Below are positions 16,767-26,307 of a stretch of DNA of 64,000 nt, one piece after another (the stretch's first letter is position 1; every line of letters begins with the position of its first letter). The stretch comes from Pusillimonas sp. TS35. Its GTDB lineage: Bacteria; Pseudomonadota; Gammaproteobacteria; Burkholderiales; Burkholderiaceae_B. The stretch covers positions 47,675-111,674 of the forward strand of contig NZ_WWER01000010.1 of assembly GCF_009857885.1 (NCBI RefSeq), in the 5' to 3' direction. The translations under genes were made by a program, and so were the position numbers. A model generated the notes under the pieces. That model had not been told where the DNA came from. It saw only the letters and a program-made list of their open reading frames with translations, and did not search any database.

Positions 16767-17438
16767 ATGAGTATTTCCTCGCACCGCGCCGATTTCGTCC
16801 GTTTTTCCCTCGAGCAGGGAGTGTTGCGTTTTGGCAGCTTTAAGGTCAAATCGGGGCGGATCAGCCCGTATTTTTTCAATGCAGGCCTGTTCAATACCGG
16901 CCGTTCGGTTGGCCGGCTGGCGGGCTTTTATGCCCAAGCGCTGATCGATTCGGGGGTTGAATTCGATATGTTGTTCGGCCCCGCATATAAAGGCATCCCG
17001 CTGTCGACGGCAACAGCAATTGCGCTGGCTGGCCATGCGGGTATGCAGGGCAGGGATGTGCCGTTTGCCTTCAACCGCAAAGAGGCCAAGGATCACGGCG
17101 AAGGCGGGACGCTGGTGGGCGCGCCTTTGCAGGGTAAGGTGGTGATCATTGATGATGTCATTACCGCCGGCACCTCGGTGCGCGAGTCGGTGGACATCAT
17201 TCGGCAGGCGGGGGCGGAGCCCGCCGCCGTGCTGATTGCCCTCGATCGCATGGAAAGGGCGGGGCCCGATGATGCCTTGTCGGCGCATTCGGCGGTGCAG
17301 GACGTTACCGCCACCTATGGCATCCCTGTTGTGAGCATTGCATCGCTCGCGGACATCATGGCGGTGTTGCAGGACGATGCCGCGTTGGCGGAGCACCGCG
17401 GCGCGGTGGCGGCGTATCGGGAACGCTACGGCGTGTGA
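16767..17438 (+). CDS. pyrE: Orotate phosphoribosyltransferase
   Basis: A 223-residue enzyme that joins orotate and PRPP to orotidine monophosphate in pyrimidine synthesis. The PRPP-binding loop [13 protein letters not shown] lies near residue 125; [18 protein letters not shown] and [13 protein letters not shown] are signature segments. Starting at [10 protein letters not shown] (16767) gives the family length; in-frame ATGs at 16737 and further upstream are less likely. It stands alone on the plus strand, with no attenuator evident. Confidence 0.94.
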   Translation: MSISSHRADFVRFSLEQGVLRFGSFKVKSGRISPYFFNAGLFNTGRSVGRLAGFYAQALIDSGVEFDMLFGPAYKGIPLSTATAIALAGHAGMQGRDVPFAFNRKEAKDHGEGGTLVGAPLQGKVVIIDDVITAGTSVRESVDIIRQAGAEPAAVLIALDRMERAGPDDALSAHSAVQDVTATYGIPVVSIASLADIMAVLQDDAALAEHRGAVAAYRERYGV

Positions 17439-17515
17439 CGTGCGCCACAGCGGCCGCGGGTGTCAATCGGGTGCCGCCCGCCATGTGGCGGGGTTCTGCC
17501 ACGTTGCCTGGGCCG

Positions 17516-17544
17516 CTGCTGCCGCCATATCATCGGCGGCAGCA
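17516..17544. terminator. Stem-loop just beyond the ureG stop
   Basis: TGCTGCCGCC and GGCGGCAGCA form a ten-base-pair stem with a short loop, starting one or two bases beyond the ureG stop codon and 78 bp beyond the convergent pyrE stop. There is no strong U-tract; it may end either transcript or protect the urease mRNA 3' end. Confidence 0.45.
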
Positions 17545-17545
17545 A

Positions 17546-18199
17546 TCAATCCGACTGGATATTCAGCATGCCTTCCTTTTTCAAGAAGGCCACGATCTTA
17601 TCCAGGCCTTGGCCGGTCTTTAGATTGCACATTACAAAAGGCTTGTCGCCGCGCATGCGGCGGGTGTCGGCCTCCATTACGTCCAGATTGGCACCTACAT
17701 AAGGCGCAAGGTCGGTCTTGTTGATGATGAACAGGTCCGACTTGGTGATGCCCGGCCCACCCTTGCGCGGTATCTTCTCGCCGCTGGCAACATCGATGAT
17801 ATAGAGCGTCAGGTCTGAAAGCTCGGGGCTGAAGGTGGCAGCCAGATTGTCGCCGCCGGACTCGATGAACACGATATCCGCATCCGGAAACTTGCCCAGC
17901 ATGCGGTCGATGGCCTCGAGATTGATGGACGCGTCTTCGCGGATGGCAGTATGGGGACAGCCGCCGGTTTCCACGCCCAGGATGCGCTCGGGCGGCAGAG
18001 CACCGGACAGTGTCAGCAGGCGCTGGTCTTCCTTGGTGTAGATGTCGTTGGTGATGGCGATGAGGTCGTACTCGGGGTACATGGCCTTGCAGACCATCTC
18101 GAGCAGTGTCGTCTTGCCCGAGCCGACCGGCCCGCCAACACCGACGCGCAGGGGCGGCAGCTTCTTGCTGCGTCCTGCCAGTGTGGAAATATCATGCAT
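17546..18199 (-). CDS. ureG: Urease accessory GTPase UreG
   Basis: A 217-residue SIMIBI GTPase with P-loop [13 protein letters not shown] near residue 25, the Cys-Pro-His metal motif [17 protein letters not shown], and [19 protein letters not shown]. It delivers nickel to the urease active site with UreE, UreF and UreD, using GTP. It is the last gene of the urease operon, 47 bp after ureF. Confidence 0.96.
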   Translation of the reverse strand: MHDISTLAGRSKKLPPLRVGVGGPVGSGKTTLLEMVCKAMYPEYDLIAITNDIYTKEDQRLLTLSGALPPERILGVETGGCPHTAIREDASINLEAIDRMLGKFPDADIVFIESGGDNLAATFSPELSDLTLYIIDVASGEKIPRKGGPGITKSDLFIINKTDLAPYVGANLDVMEADTRRMRGDKPFVMCNLKTGQGLDKIVAFLKKEGMLNIQSD

Positions 18200-18246
18200 G
18201 GTGATTCAGCCTGTGTAGGGTAAAGGGTTGGAGGCGTTCATGGTCG

Positions 18247-18948
18247 TCATGATCGGAACAGCCTCGAAAACTGCGTTTCGTGCCGTGAGGACACAATGGC
18301 GTACTGTGGTGCGAACGTATGCAGGGCGGGTGGTTCGGCCCTGGCCCGTTGCTGGGCGTTTGCCACGACACCCTGAAGTCGCGGGCGCAAGCCGGTGATG
18401 ATGCGTTGGCCGGCCGATTGCCCGAGTGGCACGCTTTTGATGGCTGCGGCCACTTGGTTTTCGAGCCAGGTAAACAGATAGGCGGCCAACCCTGCTTCTT
18501 CGGGCAGGCGCAGGGCGGCGCATACACACGCGTGCACCAGGGGTAGCGTCATAGGGCGCATGGCGGCCAACGATGTGCGCTGGTCGGCACTGCACCATTG
18601 CATATCGTGCACCAAACGGGCCAGCGATGCGCCCATCTGCTCAGTCTCCTGGCGCAGCTCGCGGGTTTCGCGCGAAGCCAGGAACCATTGGTTCCATTCA
18701 TCGGCCGCCTGGTGCTCGCCGTCGCGCCATGCCCGGTACAGCAGTAGCCAGACGGGTGCCTCGCAATGTGCCATCACCGTTTCCAACTGAGACTGTATCC
18801 ACACGCGCGCGGAATCTTCGTCGTACACCAGGCGCAGTTCAACAGCCGCCTCCAGACCCTGGGAGTAGCTGAACCCGCCGATAGGCAGGGCGGGCGAGGA
18901 AAGCTGCTGTAGGGCGGCAAGTTGGCCGATATCCAGCGCCAGCGTCAT
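18247..18948 (-). CDS. ureF: Urease accessory protein UreF
   Basis: A 233-residue, mostly helical protein. The opening QQLSSPALPIGGFSYSQGLE is the UreF signature. UreF bridges UreD-bound urease and UreG and gates GTP hydrolysis during nickel insertion. Its ATG overlaps the ureE stop by four bases, so translation of the two is coupled. Confidence 0.94.
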   Translation of the reverse strand: MTLALDIGQLAALQQLSSPALPIGGFSYSQGLEAAVELRLVYDEDSARVWIQSQLETVMAHCEAPVWLLLYRAWRDGEHQAADEWNQWFLASRETRELRQETEQMGASLARLVHDMQWCSADQRTSLAAMRPMTLPLVHACVCAALRLPEEAGLAAYLFTWLENQVAAAIKSVPLGQSAGQRIITGLRPRLQGVVANAQQRARAEPPALHTFAPQYAIVSSRHETQFSRLFRS

Positions 18949-19712
18949 GAGCGCGGCGCCTTCTTGCCGTGGCCATGGGGGTGGTCGTGCTCGTGATCGT
19001 GATCGTGGTTGTGGTCGTGATCGTGGTCGTGATCGTGGCTGTGATCGTGGCCGTGGCTGTGATTCCCACCGTGATCGTGGTTGTGGCCGCAGTCATGCGT
19101 GTGCGCAGGGCGGGGAGGGTGGTTGTGCTTGCAATCATGGTTGTGCGTATGGCCATGGGCATGGTCGTCGTGCCCATGCGTGCTGGCTCGTCCCGGCTCA
19201 TGTGCACGGTAGGCCGCCTGTGCCAGCGCGTAGTCTTCGCCGAAGGTCTCGTCATGGCCGTGGCGGTGCCCACCGCCATAGGCACCGGATTCGGGCTCGA
19301 ACGGCGCATGCACCTGTGCGACGCGTAGACCGCCCAGGCGTTGCAGCATGTCGACCAAGACCGAGTCGTACTCGAGCTGTAGGTAACCTTCGCCCACTTC
19401 AAGCAGGACATGGCGGTTGCCCAAATGGTAGGCGGCACGGGCAAGCTGCCGAGGTGTGGCCGCCGTGACCCGCGTCACGGCTTCGTCTGCTGCCTTCACG
19501 ACCGCAAATCCGCCATCCTGCGCCACCAGCACGTCGCCGTCATGCAAGACCACGCCGCGCTCGATGGACAGTGCCGCTTCTTCGCCATTGTCCAGCGTCA
19601 GCGGCTGGCGGCTGCGACGCCGCGCGGAGAGCGTGAGGGTGACAGCCGGTGCTGCTCGGAGCAGCGGTCGGGCGATGCGTCCCGCACGCTGGTATTTGTC
19701 GAAAATTCTCAT
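18945..19712 (-). CDS. ureE: Urease nickel chaperone UreE with very long His-rich tail
   Basis: A 255-residue protein, about 100 residues longer than minimal UreE because of its tail. The N-terminal peptide-binding domain and the metal-binding domain (H96 in AAYHLGNRHV, then LLEVGEGYLQLEYDSVL) are present. Residues about 178-249 are dominated by alternating His, Asp, Asn and Gly with about thirty His and two Cys (the phrases HNHDCKHNH and HTHDCGHNH). Such tails bind and store several nickel ions. The gene starts two bases after the ureC stop. The tail codons form imperfect short DNA repeats prone to length change. Confidence 0.95.
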   Translation of the reverse strand: MRIFDKYQRAGRIARPLLRAAPAVTLTLSARRRSRQPLTLDNGEEAALSIERGVVLHDGDVLVAQDGGFAVVKAADEAVTRVTAATPRQLARAAYHLGNRHVLLEVGEGYLQLEYDSVLVDMLQRLGGLRVAQVHAPFEPESGAYGGGHRHGHDETFGEDYALAQAAYRAHEPGRASTHGHDDHAHGHTHNHDCKHNHPPRPAHTHDCGHNHDHGGNHSHGHDHSHDHDHDHDHNHDHDHEHDHPHGHGKKAPRS

Positions 19713-19714
19713 AT

Positions 19715-21433
19715 TTAGAACAGAAAATAACGTTGTGCCATGGGCAATTTTGCGATGGGTTCGCAGCTCAGCAGCTCACCGTCGGCATACACCTCATAGG
19801 TTTGCGGGTCGACGGAAATCGTAGGCAGCCAGTTGTTGCGTACCATGTCGTGCTTGGATACCGTACGGCAGCCGCGCACGGCTTCCAGGCGTTTGTTCAA
19901 ACCCAGGTCGTGCAACGCCGTGTTGTTCAGCCCACTTTGTGAAACAAACAGCACGGAGGTGCGCAGCGCTTTGCCCAGGCTGCCCCACATTGGCCGCAGC
20001 GCCACCGGCTGCGGCGTGGAGATGGACGCGCCCATGTCGCCCATGCTGGCCAGCACAGCCATGCCACCCTTGAGCACGATATTGGCCTTGACGCCGAAGA
20101 AGGCCGGCTTCCATAAAACCAGGTCAGCCAGCTTGCCCACTTCGATCGAGCCGATGATATGGCCCACACCATGCGCCAATGCCGGGTTGATGGTGTATTT
20201 GGCGACATAGCGTTTGATGCGTTCGTTGTCTGAACGCACGCTGTCGCCCGCCAGCGCGCCGCGCTGCACTTTCATTTTGTGGGCAGTCTGCCAGGTGCGC
20301 AACGCCACCTCGCCCACGCGGCCCATCGCCTGCGAGTCGGAGCTCATGATGGAAAACGCACCCAAGTCATGCAATACGTCTTCGGCGGCGATGGTTTCGC
20401 GGCGTATTCGGCTTTCGGCAAAAGCCAGGTCTTCCGCAATCGACGGGTCTAGATGGTGGCAGACCATCACCATGTCCAGGTGCTCGTCGATGGTGTTGTG
20501 CGTGAACGGCATGGTCGGGTTTGTGGAGGCGGGCAGTACGTTGGCCATACCCGCCGCCCGGATGATATCGGGTGCATGCCCGCCGCCTGCGCCTTCGGTG
20601 TGGAAGGAGTGGATAGTACGGCCTTTGAAGGCAGCAAAGGTCGCTTCCACGAAGCCGGATTCGTTCAGCGTGTCGCTGTGCAGGGCGACCTGGATGTCGG
20701 TTTCGTCGGCGACGCTCAGGCAGGTATCGATCGTGGCAGGTGTGCTGGCCCAGTCTTCATGGATTTTGAGGCCCATGGCGCCCGCACGCACTTGTTCGAG
20801 CAGCGCGCCGCGCGAGCTGCTGCTGCCCTTGCCGAACAGGCCAATGTTGACAGGCATGCAGTCAGTTGCCTGCATCATGGCGGCTAGATGCCAGGGCCCG
20901 GGCGTGCTGGTGGTGGCCAGCGAGCCGGTGGCAGGGCCTGTGCCGCCGCCAATCAGTGTCGTGGTGCCGTTGGCCAGCGCCTCTTGTATCTGCTGCGGGC
21001 AGATGAAGTGGATATGGGTGTCGATGGCGCCCGCCGTCACGATCATGCCTTCGCCGGCAATGATTTCGGTGCCCGCGCCGATGACGATGGTGACGCCGGG
21101 CTGTGTGTCGGGGTTGCCTGCTTTGCCGATGCCGCTGATCAGTCCGTTCTTGATGCCAATGTCTGCCTTGACGATCCCTGTGACGGCGTCAATGATCAAT
21201 GCATTGGTGATCACGGTATCGGCGCAGTCTGCGCTCAGGCGTTGGCTCTGGCCCATGCCGTCGCGGATAACCTTGCCGCCGCCGAACTTCACCTCTTCGC
21301 CGAAAATAGTATGGTCATATTCGACTTCGGCCAGCAGTTCGGTATCCGCGAGCCGTACCCGATCGCCCACGCCGTTGACGACGGTGGGGCCGTAGATTTC
21401 TGTATAAGCCTTGCGGGACAGTTGAGTCATCAT
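19715..21433 (-). CDS. ureC: Urease alpha (catalytic) subunit UreC
   Basis: A 572-residue catalytic subunit of the di-nickel urease, which hydrolyses urea to ammonia and carbamate. The ligands are all visible: [13 protein letters not shown] (two His), GLKIHEDW (carbamylated Lys and His), [25 protein letters not shown], the flap MVCHHLDP with the mobile Cys, and SSDSQAMGR (Asp). Length equals the usual 567-572. It overlaps the ureB stop by four bases; a GGGAG site precedes the tandem ATG-ATG at 21433/21430. Confidence 0.97.
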   Translation of the reverse strand: MMTQLSRKAYTEIYGPTVVNGVGDRVRLADTELLAEVEYDHTIFGEEVKFGGGKVIRDGMGQSQRLSADCADTVITNALIIDAVTGIVKADIGIKNGLISGIGKAGNPDTQPGVTIVIGAGTEIIAGEGMIVTAGAIDTHIHFICPQQIQEALANGTTTLIGGGTGPATGSLATTSTPGPWHLAAMMQATDCMPVNIGLFGKGSSSSRGALLEQVRAGAMGLKIHEDWASTPATIDTCLSVADETDIQVALHSDTLNESGFVEATFAAFKGRTIHSFHTEGAGGGHAPDIIRAAGMANVLPASTNPTMPFTHNTIDEHLDMVMVCHHLDPSIAEDLAFAESRIRRETIAAEDVLHDLGAFSIMSSDSQAMGRVGEVALRTWQTAHKMKVQRGALAGDSVRSDNERIKRYVAKYTINPALAHGVGHIIGSIEVGKLADLVLWKPAFFGVKANIVLKGGMAVLASMGDMGASISTPQPVALRPMWGSLGKALRTSVLFVSQSGLNNTALHDLGLNKRLEAVRGCRTVSKHDMVRNNWLPTISVDPQTYEVYADGELLSCEPIAKLPMAQRYFLF

Positions 21434-21735
21434 AGCGCTCCCATGACGTCACCGTGAAAGCCGAACACCCGGCGTTCGCCGCCCAGCGCAACCAGCTCGA
21501 TGGTGCGGCGCTGGCCGGGTTCGAAACGCACGGCATTACCGGCCGGGATGTTCAGCCGATAGCCGCGCGCGGCCTGGCGGTCAAAGTCGAGTGCGATGTT
21601 TACTTCGGCAAAGTGATAGTGCGAGCCCACCTGCACCGGCCGGTCGCCGTGGTTCGTAACGGCCAGGCTGAGCGTGGGGCGCCCAACATTGAGATCGATC
21701 ATGCCGTCTTCGGCCAGAATTTCACCTGGAATCAT
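21430..21735 (-). CDS. ureB: Urease beta subunit UreB
   Basis: A 101-residue small subunit opening [19 protein letters not shown], with [11 protein letters not shown] and [19 protein letters not shown] typical of UreB. It assembles with UreA and UreC into the (ABC)3 enzyme. It lies 29 bp after the hupE gene and overlaps ureC. Confidence 0.95.
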   Translation of the reverse strand: MIPGEILAEDGMIDLNVGRPTLSLAVTNHGDRPVQVGSHYHFAEVNIALDFDRQAARGYRLNIPAGNAVRFEPGQRRTIELVALGGERRVFGFHGDVMGAL

Positions 21736-21764
21736 GTCAGTGTCCGTATGTTTGTCTGTTGCGT

Positions 21765-22376
21765 TTACAGCGTGGCAAGCAGGCTGGCGCCGTACACGGC
21801 GATACCCCCGCCCAATGCACGCGAAAGCCAGTGGCTGTGGTGCTTGAGACGAAAACCTGCAAACAGGCCCGCCACGTGCAGGGCAAGCGTGCTGAGCATA
21901 AAACCGGTGATGTAGGCCACAGCGGCGCCGCCCGCGGGCAATTCGGCCCCGTGCGCCAAGCCATGAAACAGTGCGAAGAAGCTGATGATGCCCATGCTGA
22001 TCCAGGCCGGTACGCGCAGGCGAACGGCGACCATCAAGCCCAGCACCAGCAGCGATGCCATGATCATGGGTTCAACCGCCGGAAGCGTCACTCCGGCGAT
22101 GCCCAACAGCGCCCCGGCCAGCAGCAGGGCCAGGAAGACGAAGGGTGCATACAGTGCCTGACGGGCGGCCCCGTGTGCAAGCGCACTCCAGAGGCCTACG
22201 GCAACCATGGCCAGTAGGTGATCGGCGCCGGTGAGCGGGTGGATCAAGCCCTCTGCGAGCATGTTTGTTTCGTGGCCTGCGTGGCCAGGGTGCGCCAGCG
22301 CAGCGCCCGACAGGGCCAGCAGCACGCTTCCGGCGAGCGCCCGGAGCAAGATATTGAGTACTGAGGCGTTCTTCAT
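21765..22376 (-). CDS. ureJ: HupE/UreJ-family nickel permease
   Basis: A 203-residue membrane protein with a cleavable signal (residues about 1-28 ending ALA, then HPGHAGH) and six helices. Family motifs are [12 protein letters not shown] and [15 protein letters not shown], whose His residues line the metal path. UreJ/HupE proteins import nickel, here for the urease encoded on both sides. It sits between ureA and ureB. The start at 22376 follows a GGAGAAA site. A further His cluster on the mature N-terminus probably collects the metal. Confidence 0.9.
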   Translation of the reverse strand: MKNASVLNILLRALAGSVLLALSGAALAHPGHAGHETNMLAEGLIHPLTGADHLLAMVAVGLWSALAHGAARQALYAPFVFLALLLAGALLGIAGVTLPAVEPMIMASLLVLGLMVAVRLRVPAWISMGIISFFALFHGLAHGAELPAGGAAVAYITGFMLSTLALHVAGLFAGFRLKHHSHWLSRALGGGIAVYGASLLATL

Positions 22377-22504
22377 GGTTTCTCCGTCAACGTCAATAGG
22401 GTGATTCAGTGGATGAGGATATATTCGCTTATGCGTTTGTTTGCGGCTGTAGCTGTGCTTGAACATACATTGATGTGTGGTGGGATGCACAGCCAGGAAA
22501 AAGC

Positions 22505-22807
22505 TTAAATGATGGGGTGGTGCACGGTGACCAGTTTGGTCCCATCGGGAAACGTGGCCTCGACCTGGATGTCGGCGATCATCTCGGGCACGCCTTCCAT
22601 AACATCGTCACGCGTCAGGATGCGGGAGCCTTCGCTCATGAGTTCGGCGACCGTCTTCCCGTCGCGGGCGCCTTCCATCAACGCAGCGGTGATAAGTGCG
22701 ACTGCTTCGGGGTAGTTGAGCTTGACGCCGCGTGCCCGTCGGCGTTCAGCAAGCAGGGCGGCCGTGAAGATCAGCAGTTTGTCTTTCTCGCGAGAAGTCA
22801 GTTCCAT
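22505..22807 (-). CDS. ureA: Urease gamma subunit UreA
   Basis: Exactly 100 residues from the ATG at 22807 ([20 protein letters not shown]), the length and opening of UreA proteins. The end is [13 protein letters not shown]. The open frame extends 21 residues upstream, but no family member starts there. The ribosome-binding site is weak. It lies 191 bp after ureD and 128 bp before hupE, spacings large enough to allow internal promoters. Confidence 0.94.
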   Translation of the reverse strand: MELTSREKDKLLIFTAALLAERRRARGVKLNYPEAVALITAALMEGARDGKTVAELMSEGSRILTRDDVMEGVPEMIADIQVEATFPDGTKLVTVHHPII

Positions 22808-22998
22808 AGCGTTGGTGTCCAGGTTAAGGGTGGCCCCGGTATGGGTTCCGGGGCGGGTTGCAGTGAGCACGGCACAGCGTATACGCCGCCAGCCGCACAG
22901 GTGCGTTCAGGCAAAATTACAGCAATGAAGAAGGACGTGGCAATTAGCCTGCCCGTTCACGAGTTGCCGTGGCGGGGCGGGTCGGAGCGGATGGGCGC

Positions 22999-23853
22999 TC
23001 AGGTGTCCCAGAGCCTGAGCGGCAGGCCTTCGGTGCGCAACAACTGTGGGCGCAGACGCGTCCATGTTCGGATCATCAGGTGACGGACATCTTCGGCGTG
23101 CGCACCCACCGCGCGAACCAGGTAGAGCGTTTGCCCGTTTTCATGGGGCAGCGCGGTAAGGCCTGCGCGTAGTTCACCTGCCCAGGGCATGTCGGCCGCC
23201 AGCGATTCGCAGGTGAAGGGATCCAGCGTCGGGCCGAATGCCCAGAGCGTGGCATGAACCGTAAACCCGGCCAAGCCCGCGACATCGTCGCGCAGCGGGG
23301 TGTCGGCCTGGAGCAGCCCCTTGTCGACCCAGAAAAGCCGTCCATCGATGACAAGTCGTGTATCCATGCCAACGCGACCATTCGCCCATTGCGGCGAACG
23401 CGTGACTGACCCCAATTGGGAGATATCCCAGCCTATTGCGGAGGCGCCGGATTCGAGTTCGATGTGATTGCGAGTGATGGCATCCGCGTCGTCGAAAAAG
23501 ATGTTTTCGAGCGGCAACCAGTCGAGGCGGGCACCAGACTGCACGCGCAGCCGCACGGCTTGGCTGGCTTGCCGGCCGTTGGCTTTGTACCAGCGCGTGG
23601 CGCCGGGCGTGGACAAGGTGGCATGTGCACCCGCGCTGACATCGATATCGATATCGAGCACATCACCCCCGGCGATACCGGAGGGCGGATGCAGAATGAC
23701 GACATGGCAGGTTTGATGCCCTTCTGGATAGAGCGGGCGCTGCACCAACAGCGGGCCGGTGTGCTGACGCGAGGACAAGACGGATCGACCGTTGTCCTGC
23801 GCTGAAAAGCCCAGCCTTAGGCTGGCCCGCCACAAAGGTGACGACCCGACCAT
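22999..23853 (-). CDS. ureD: Urease accessory protein UreD (UreH)
   Basis: A 284-residue protein with the UreD landmarks HVVILHPPSGIAGGDVLDIDI, TPGATRWYKANGR and PLENIFFDDADA. UreD docks on the urease apoenzyme and carries nickel from UreG/UreF through an internal tunnel. It is the first gene of the operon, with a GGAGG site seven bases before the ATG at 23853. The 291-bp upstream gap must hold the operon promoter. Confidence 0.93.
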   Translation of the reverse strand: MVGSSPLWRASLRLGFSAQDNGRSVLSSRQHTGPLLVQRPLYPEGHQTCHVVILHPPSGIAGGDVLDIDIDVSAGAHATLSTPGATRWYKANGRQASQAVRLRVQSGARLDWLPLENIFFDDADAITRNHIELESGASAIGWDISQLGSVTRSPQWANGRVGMDTRLVIDGRLFWVDKGLLQADTPLRDDVAGLAGFTVHATLWAFGPTLDPFTCESLAADMPWAGELRAGLTALPHENGQTLYLVRAVGAHAEDVRHLMIRTWTRLRPQLLRTEGLPLRLWDT

Positions 23854-24144
23854 TTGTAACGCCTCCAGAATTCTGCGTGTTGGTTTTTGATGCCGCGGGA
23901 AATGTATAGCGGCGGCGCAAGCCGTGGCATTTTTTGCCGCATTAGAGCGTGCCGCGACGCGTACATTGCGGCTTTATAGTTGATGCGAATGAATACCGCG
24001 CTTGTGCCGCGGCGATGTGTATGGCGCGTTAGCGCGACGCGTTAATGCGTACGGCAGCGTTGCCATTATATGTATTTTGGTGAAAAAACCAAGTGCCTTG
24101 TTTTATATGCATATTTTTGCACCCTATGGAATGTGAGCGAGGCG
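23854..24144. other. Intergenic region upstream of the urease operon
   Basis: This 291-bp gap separates the ureD start from the NlpD-like gene, both on the minus strand. It is AT-rich near 24060-24125. I see no convincing sigma-54 element, NtrC box or terminator. A TATACA on the minus strand near 23900 could be a -10 but lacks a good -35 partner. Confidence 0.4.
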
Positions 24145-24912
24145 TTAGGCGCCGGGTAGGTAGCGGCGGGCGCTCACTGGTTTGCCATTGTGGCGCAACT
24201 CGAAATAGAGGTTGGTGTGGCGACTTTCTGTGCTGCCCATGTCGGCGATCTTCTGGCCTTTCCGAACCTGCTGGTTTTCGCGCACGTGCAGCGTGCGGTT
24301 ATGCGCATAGACGCTGAGGTAGCCATTGCGGTGGTCGATGATGACCAGATTGCCGTAGCCCCGCAGCTTGTTGCCGGCGTAGACCACCTTTCCATCGGCG
24401 ACAGCGACAACCGGTGTGCCCGGTTTGTTCACAATGTGAAGCCCATAGGTGCTGGGGCCTTTTATGTCGGTGGCCACCTTGCCCGCGGCAGGCCAGATCA
24501 GTTTAAGTGTGCCAGCCGATTGGGCGGGCTGGATGCGTTCGGCAGCCGGGCGTGATGCCGTGCTTGCGGATGGCGCGGACCCTGATTGAGCGGGGGCGGC
24601 GGTGCTCGCCGTGGATCCGGCGTCGCCACCGACACGTAACAGCTGGCCAACCTCAAGCTTTGATGGATCGTGCAGCCCGTTCATGCGCATCAGCGAGCTG
24701 ACGGTTTGACCGTGGTTGCGGGCAATGCGATACAGAGTATCGCCGGCTTTCACGCGATAGTGTCCGGACGGTGCAGGCGGTGCCGTACCGCAGGCAACCA
24801 GGAGCGACAGCAGACAACCTGCCACCAGGCGGCGCGCCGCGCTGGTGGATATGGACAGGGTCGGGAAACGAGTATGCGATGTTAAGGGTTCAGGATTGCG
24901 GCCAGGCATCAT
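24145..24912 (-). CDS. NlpD-like lipoprotein: LysM + degenerate LytM (M23) domain
   Basis: A 255-residue outer-membrane lipoprotein candidate. The signal ends in the lipobox L-L-V-A-C (Cys at about 41); a LysM domain (HYRVKAGDTLYRIARNHGQ) at about 51-95 binds glycan, an Ala/Ser-rich linker follows, and an M23-like domain fills about 135-255. The catalytic H-x-H of active LytM enzymes reads TNLYFELR, so the metal ligands appear lost, as in E. coli NlpD and EnvC, which activate amidases instead of cutting peptides. It is not next to rpoS or surE, so it may be a paralogue of the main nlpD. Confidence 0.85.
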   Translation of the reverse strand: MMPGRNPEPLTSHTRFPTLSISTSAARRLVAGCLLSLLVACGTAPPAPSGHYRVKAGDTLYRIARNHGQTVSSLMRMNGLHDPSKLEVGQLLRVGGDAGSTASTAAPAQSGSAPSASTASRPAAERIQPAQSAGTLKLIWPAAGKVATDIKGPSTYGLHIVNKPGTPVVAVADGKVVYAGNKLRGYGNLVIIDHRNGYLSVYAHNRTLHVRENQQVRKGQKIADMGSTESRHTNLYFELRHNGKPVSARRYLPGA

Positions 24913-24953
24913 GGCGTGAGGGTAGCAGAAAATCCTGAACCCTGATTGCGTGT

Positions 24954-25472
24954 TCAGTTGTTATTGAAGTTGTCGTGGTTGCCCGTGCCCGTGCCCGGTA
25001 CGGGCCGGCCGCCGAATCCGCGGCGTTCGCCGAAATGGCGTTCGTCGGAATCGCGCCTGCGGTCGCGGTGATCGCGGTAGCTGCGATCCCGATCATGGTA
25101 ATGGCGATTGCCGTCCCGGTAATGATGATCCCGGTCGCGGTAATGGCGATCCCGGTCGCGATAATAACGATCCCGGTCGCGGTAATACCCCCGATCGTAA
25201 TAGTGGTCGCGGTCTCTATCCCAACCGCGATAGTACCTGCGATCCTCCGTGAGGATGGTACCCAGCAGGCCCCCCGCCGCGGCGCCGCCAAGAATGTACA
25301 CAGGGTCGCCGTCCGACGCCACCGCGCCTGCGGCGGCACCGATGCCTGCGCCCAATACGGCGTTGTTGTTGCGGCGCGCGTAATAATCGTCGCGATAGAC
25401 TGCGCACCCGGCGAGCGTTGCCGTTAGTACCCCGGCCAACACGAGGCGCATCCAAGTGTTTCGTGCCTTCAT
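24954..25472 (-). CDS. Glycine-zipper lipoprotein with Arg/Asp/Tyr repeat tail
   Basis: A 172-residue protein. A lipoprotein signal (TATLAGC, Cys at about 23) is followed by a glycine-zipper segment (VLGAGIGAAAGAVAS, then GGAAAGGLLGTI) able to insert in membranes. The second half is an unusual repetitive stretch built from variants of R-D-R-D-R-Y-Y and R-D-R-D-H-H-Y, ending in a Gly/Asn-rich tail. The start at 25472 (M-K-A-R-N-T-W) has a GGAG site. Function is unknown; related small glycine-zipper proteins occur in envelope stress settings. The repeat DNA lies at about 25060-25220. Confidence 0.78.
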   Translation of the reverse strand: MKARNTWMRLVLAGVLTATLAGCAVYRDDYYARRNNNAVLGAGIGAAAGAVASDGDPVYILGGAAAGGLLGTILTEDRRYYRGWDRDRDHYYDRGYYRDRDRYYRDRDRHYRDRDHHYRDGNRHYHDRDRSYRDHRDRRRDSDERHFGERRGFGGRPVPGTGTGNHDNFNNN

Positions 25473-25809
25473 GGCCAAGCTCCACATTCGGTGAATCGAC
25501 ATCTCTAGCGTAGACATACGCCTGCCCGCCTGCAAGCGGCGTGAAGGGTAATTGCAGTCAATTGAAATAACTGGTCCGCTCGACCTGAGGATTTGTAATG
25601 GTTTCGACGCGAATTGGATGCATCCGTAACGCTTGGCTTACATGTCTATCTATGCACGGCCGCGTAGCGTTCGTACCGTTGTTTAGAAGAGACAAATCGA
25701 CAGGGCGCAATCTAAACCCCTCATGCGGACGCAACTTCATGTTATTTCGCGCGTACAAAATGGCATAAATATGTAATCATGTATCTGAAAGAATCAAAAT
25801 CTTATTTAA

Positions 25810-26307
25810 ATGAGCGGATTGTTACAGATGGATCCGACTGGCCCACGAGAGCCTGCCACGACGCTGTCCTCAGCGGCACCGTCGCAGCCCGACCAGTCAT
25901 CCGTCGATGATTCGCTGGCCTCATGGGGGCATGACGCGTTGATGCTGGACGATCAGTCACTTGCGCGCCTTGCGCGCACGTATGTCACGCGGCATTGCAC
26001 CCGGCTTGGGGGGGCGGCGGACTTGGCCGCCATGTTGGGTGTTAGCGAGGCGCGGGTAGAGACGGTTTACGTGCTCGAGTACGGAGAAACGCCGTCCGCT
26101 GCCATCACCCGCGAGAAGTTTCGTTTTGCCGAGCGGCTACTGGCCGAGTCATCGGTCACGCTGGCCGAGATCGCACGCATGATCGGCTACGAACACCCGG
26201 CTGATTTCGCGCTTGCGTTCAGCCGCTATGTAGGTGTAAGCCCCTGGTCATTCCGTCATCTTCCTTATCATGAGCAGATCGAACTGATCGGGCGGTTGGG
26301 CAAGTAG
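25810..26307 (+). CDS. AraC-type HTH protein without a recognisable sensor domain
   Basis: A 165-residue protein. The C-terminal 90 residues contain the second AraC HTH signature LAEIARMIGYEHPADFALAF followed by SRYVGVSPWSFR, and the first HTH lies around LAAMLGVSEARVETVY. The first about 60 residues are Ser/Pro/Ala-rich and match no sensor family I know. ATGs at 25810 and 25828 are both possible. It is preceded by an AT-rich gap and is on the same strand as the transporter downstream, which it might regulate (inference). Confidence 0.78.
   Translation: MSGLLQMDPTGPREPATTLSSAAPSQPDQSSVDDSLASWGHDALMLDDQSLARLARTYVTRHCTRLGGAADLAAMLGVSEARVETVYVLEYGETPSAAITREKFRFAERLLAESSVTLAEIARMIGYEHPADFALAFSRYVGVSPWSFRHLPYHEQIELIGRLGK

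Noticed and set aside
18965..19180. Tandem repeat array of TCGTGA-type units
   Set aside because: These are codons of the UreE His/Asp tail read on the opposite strand, not an independent repeat element.
23925..23937. Sigma-54 promoter TGGCAT-TTTTTGC before the urease operon
   Set aside because: The spacing between GG and GC is 8 bases and not 10, and the orientation points away from ureD.
24108..24123. NtrC site built on TGCA-TATTTT-TGCACC
   Set aside because: Spacing and arms do not match TGCACC-N5-GGTGCA; only one half is good.
25060..25220. CRISPR-like short repeats
   Set aside because: The units are imperfect and only about 20 bp, lack unique spacers, and are explained as codons of an Arg/Asp/Tyr repeat in a lipoprotein.
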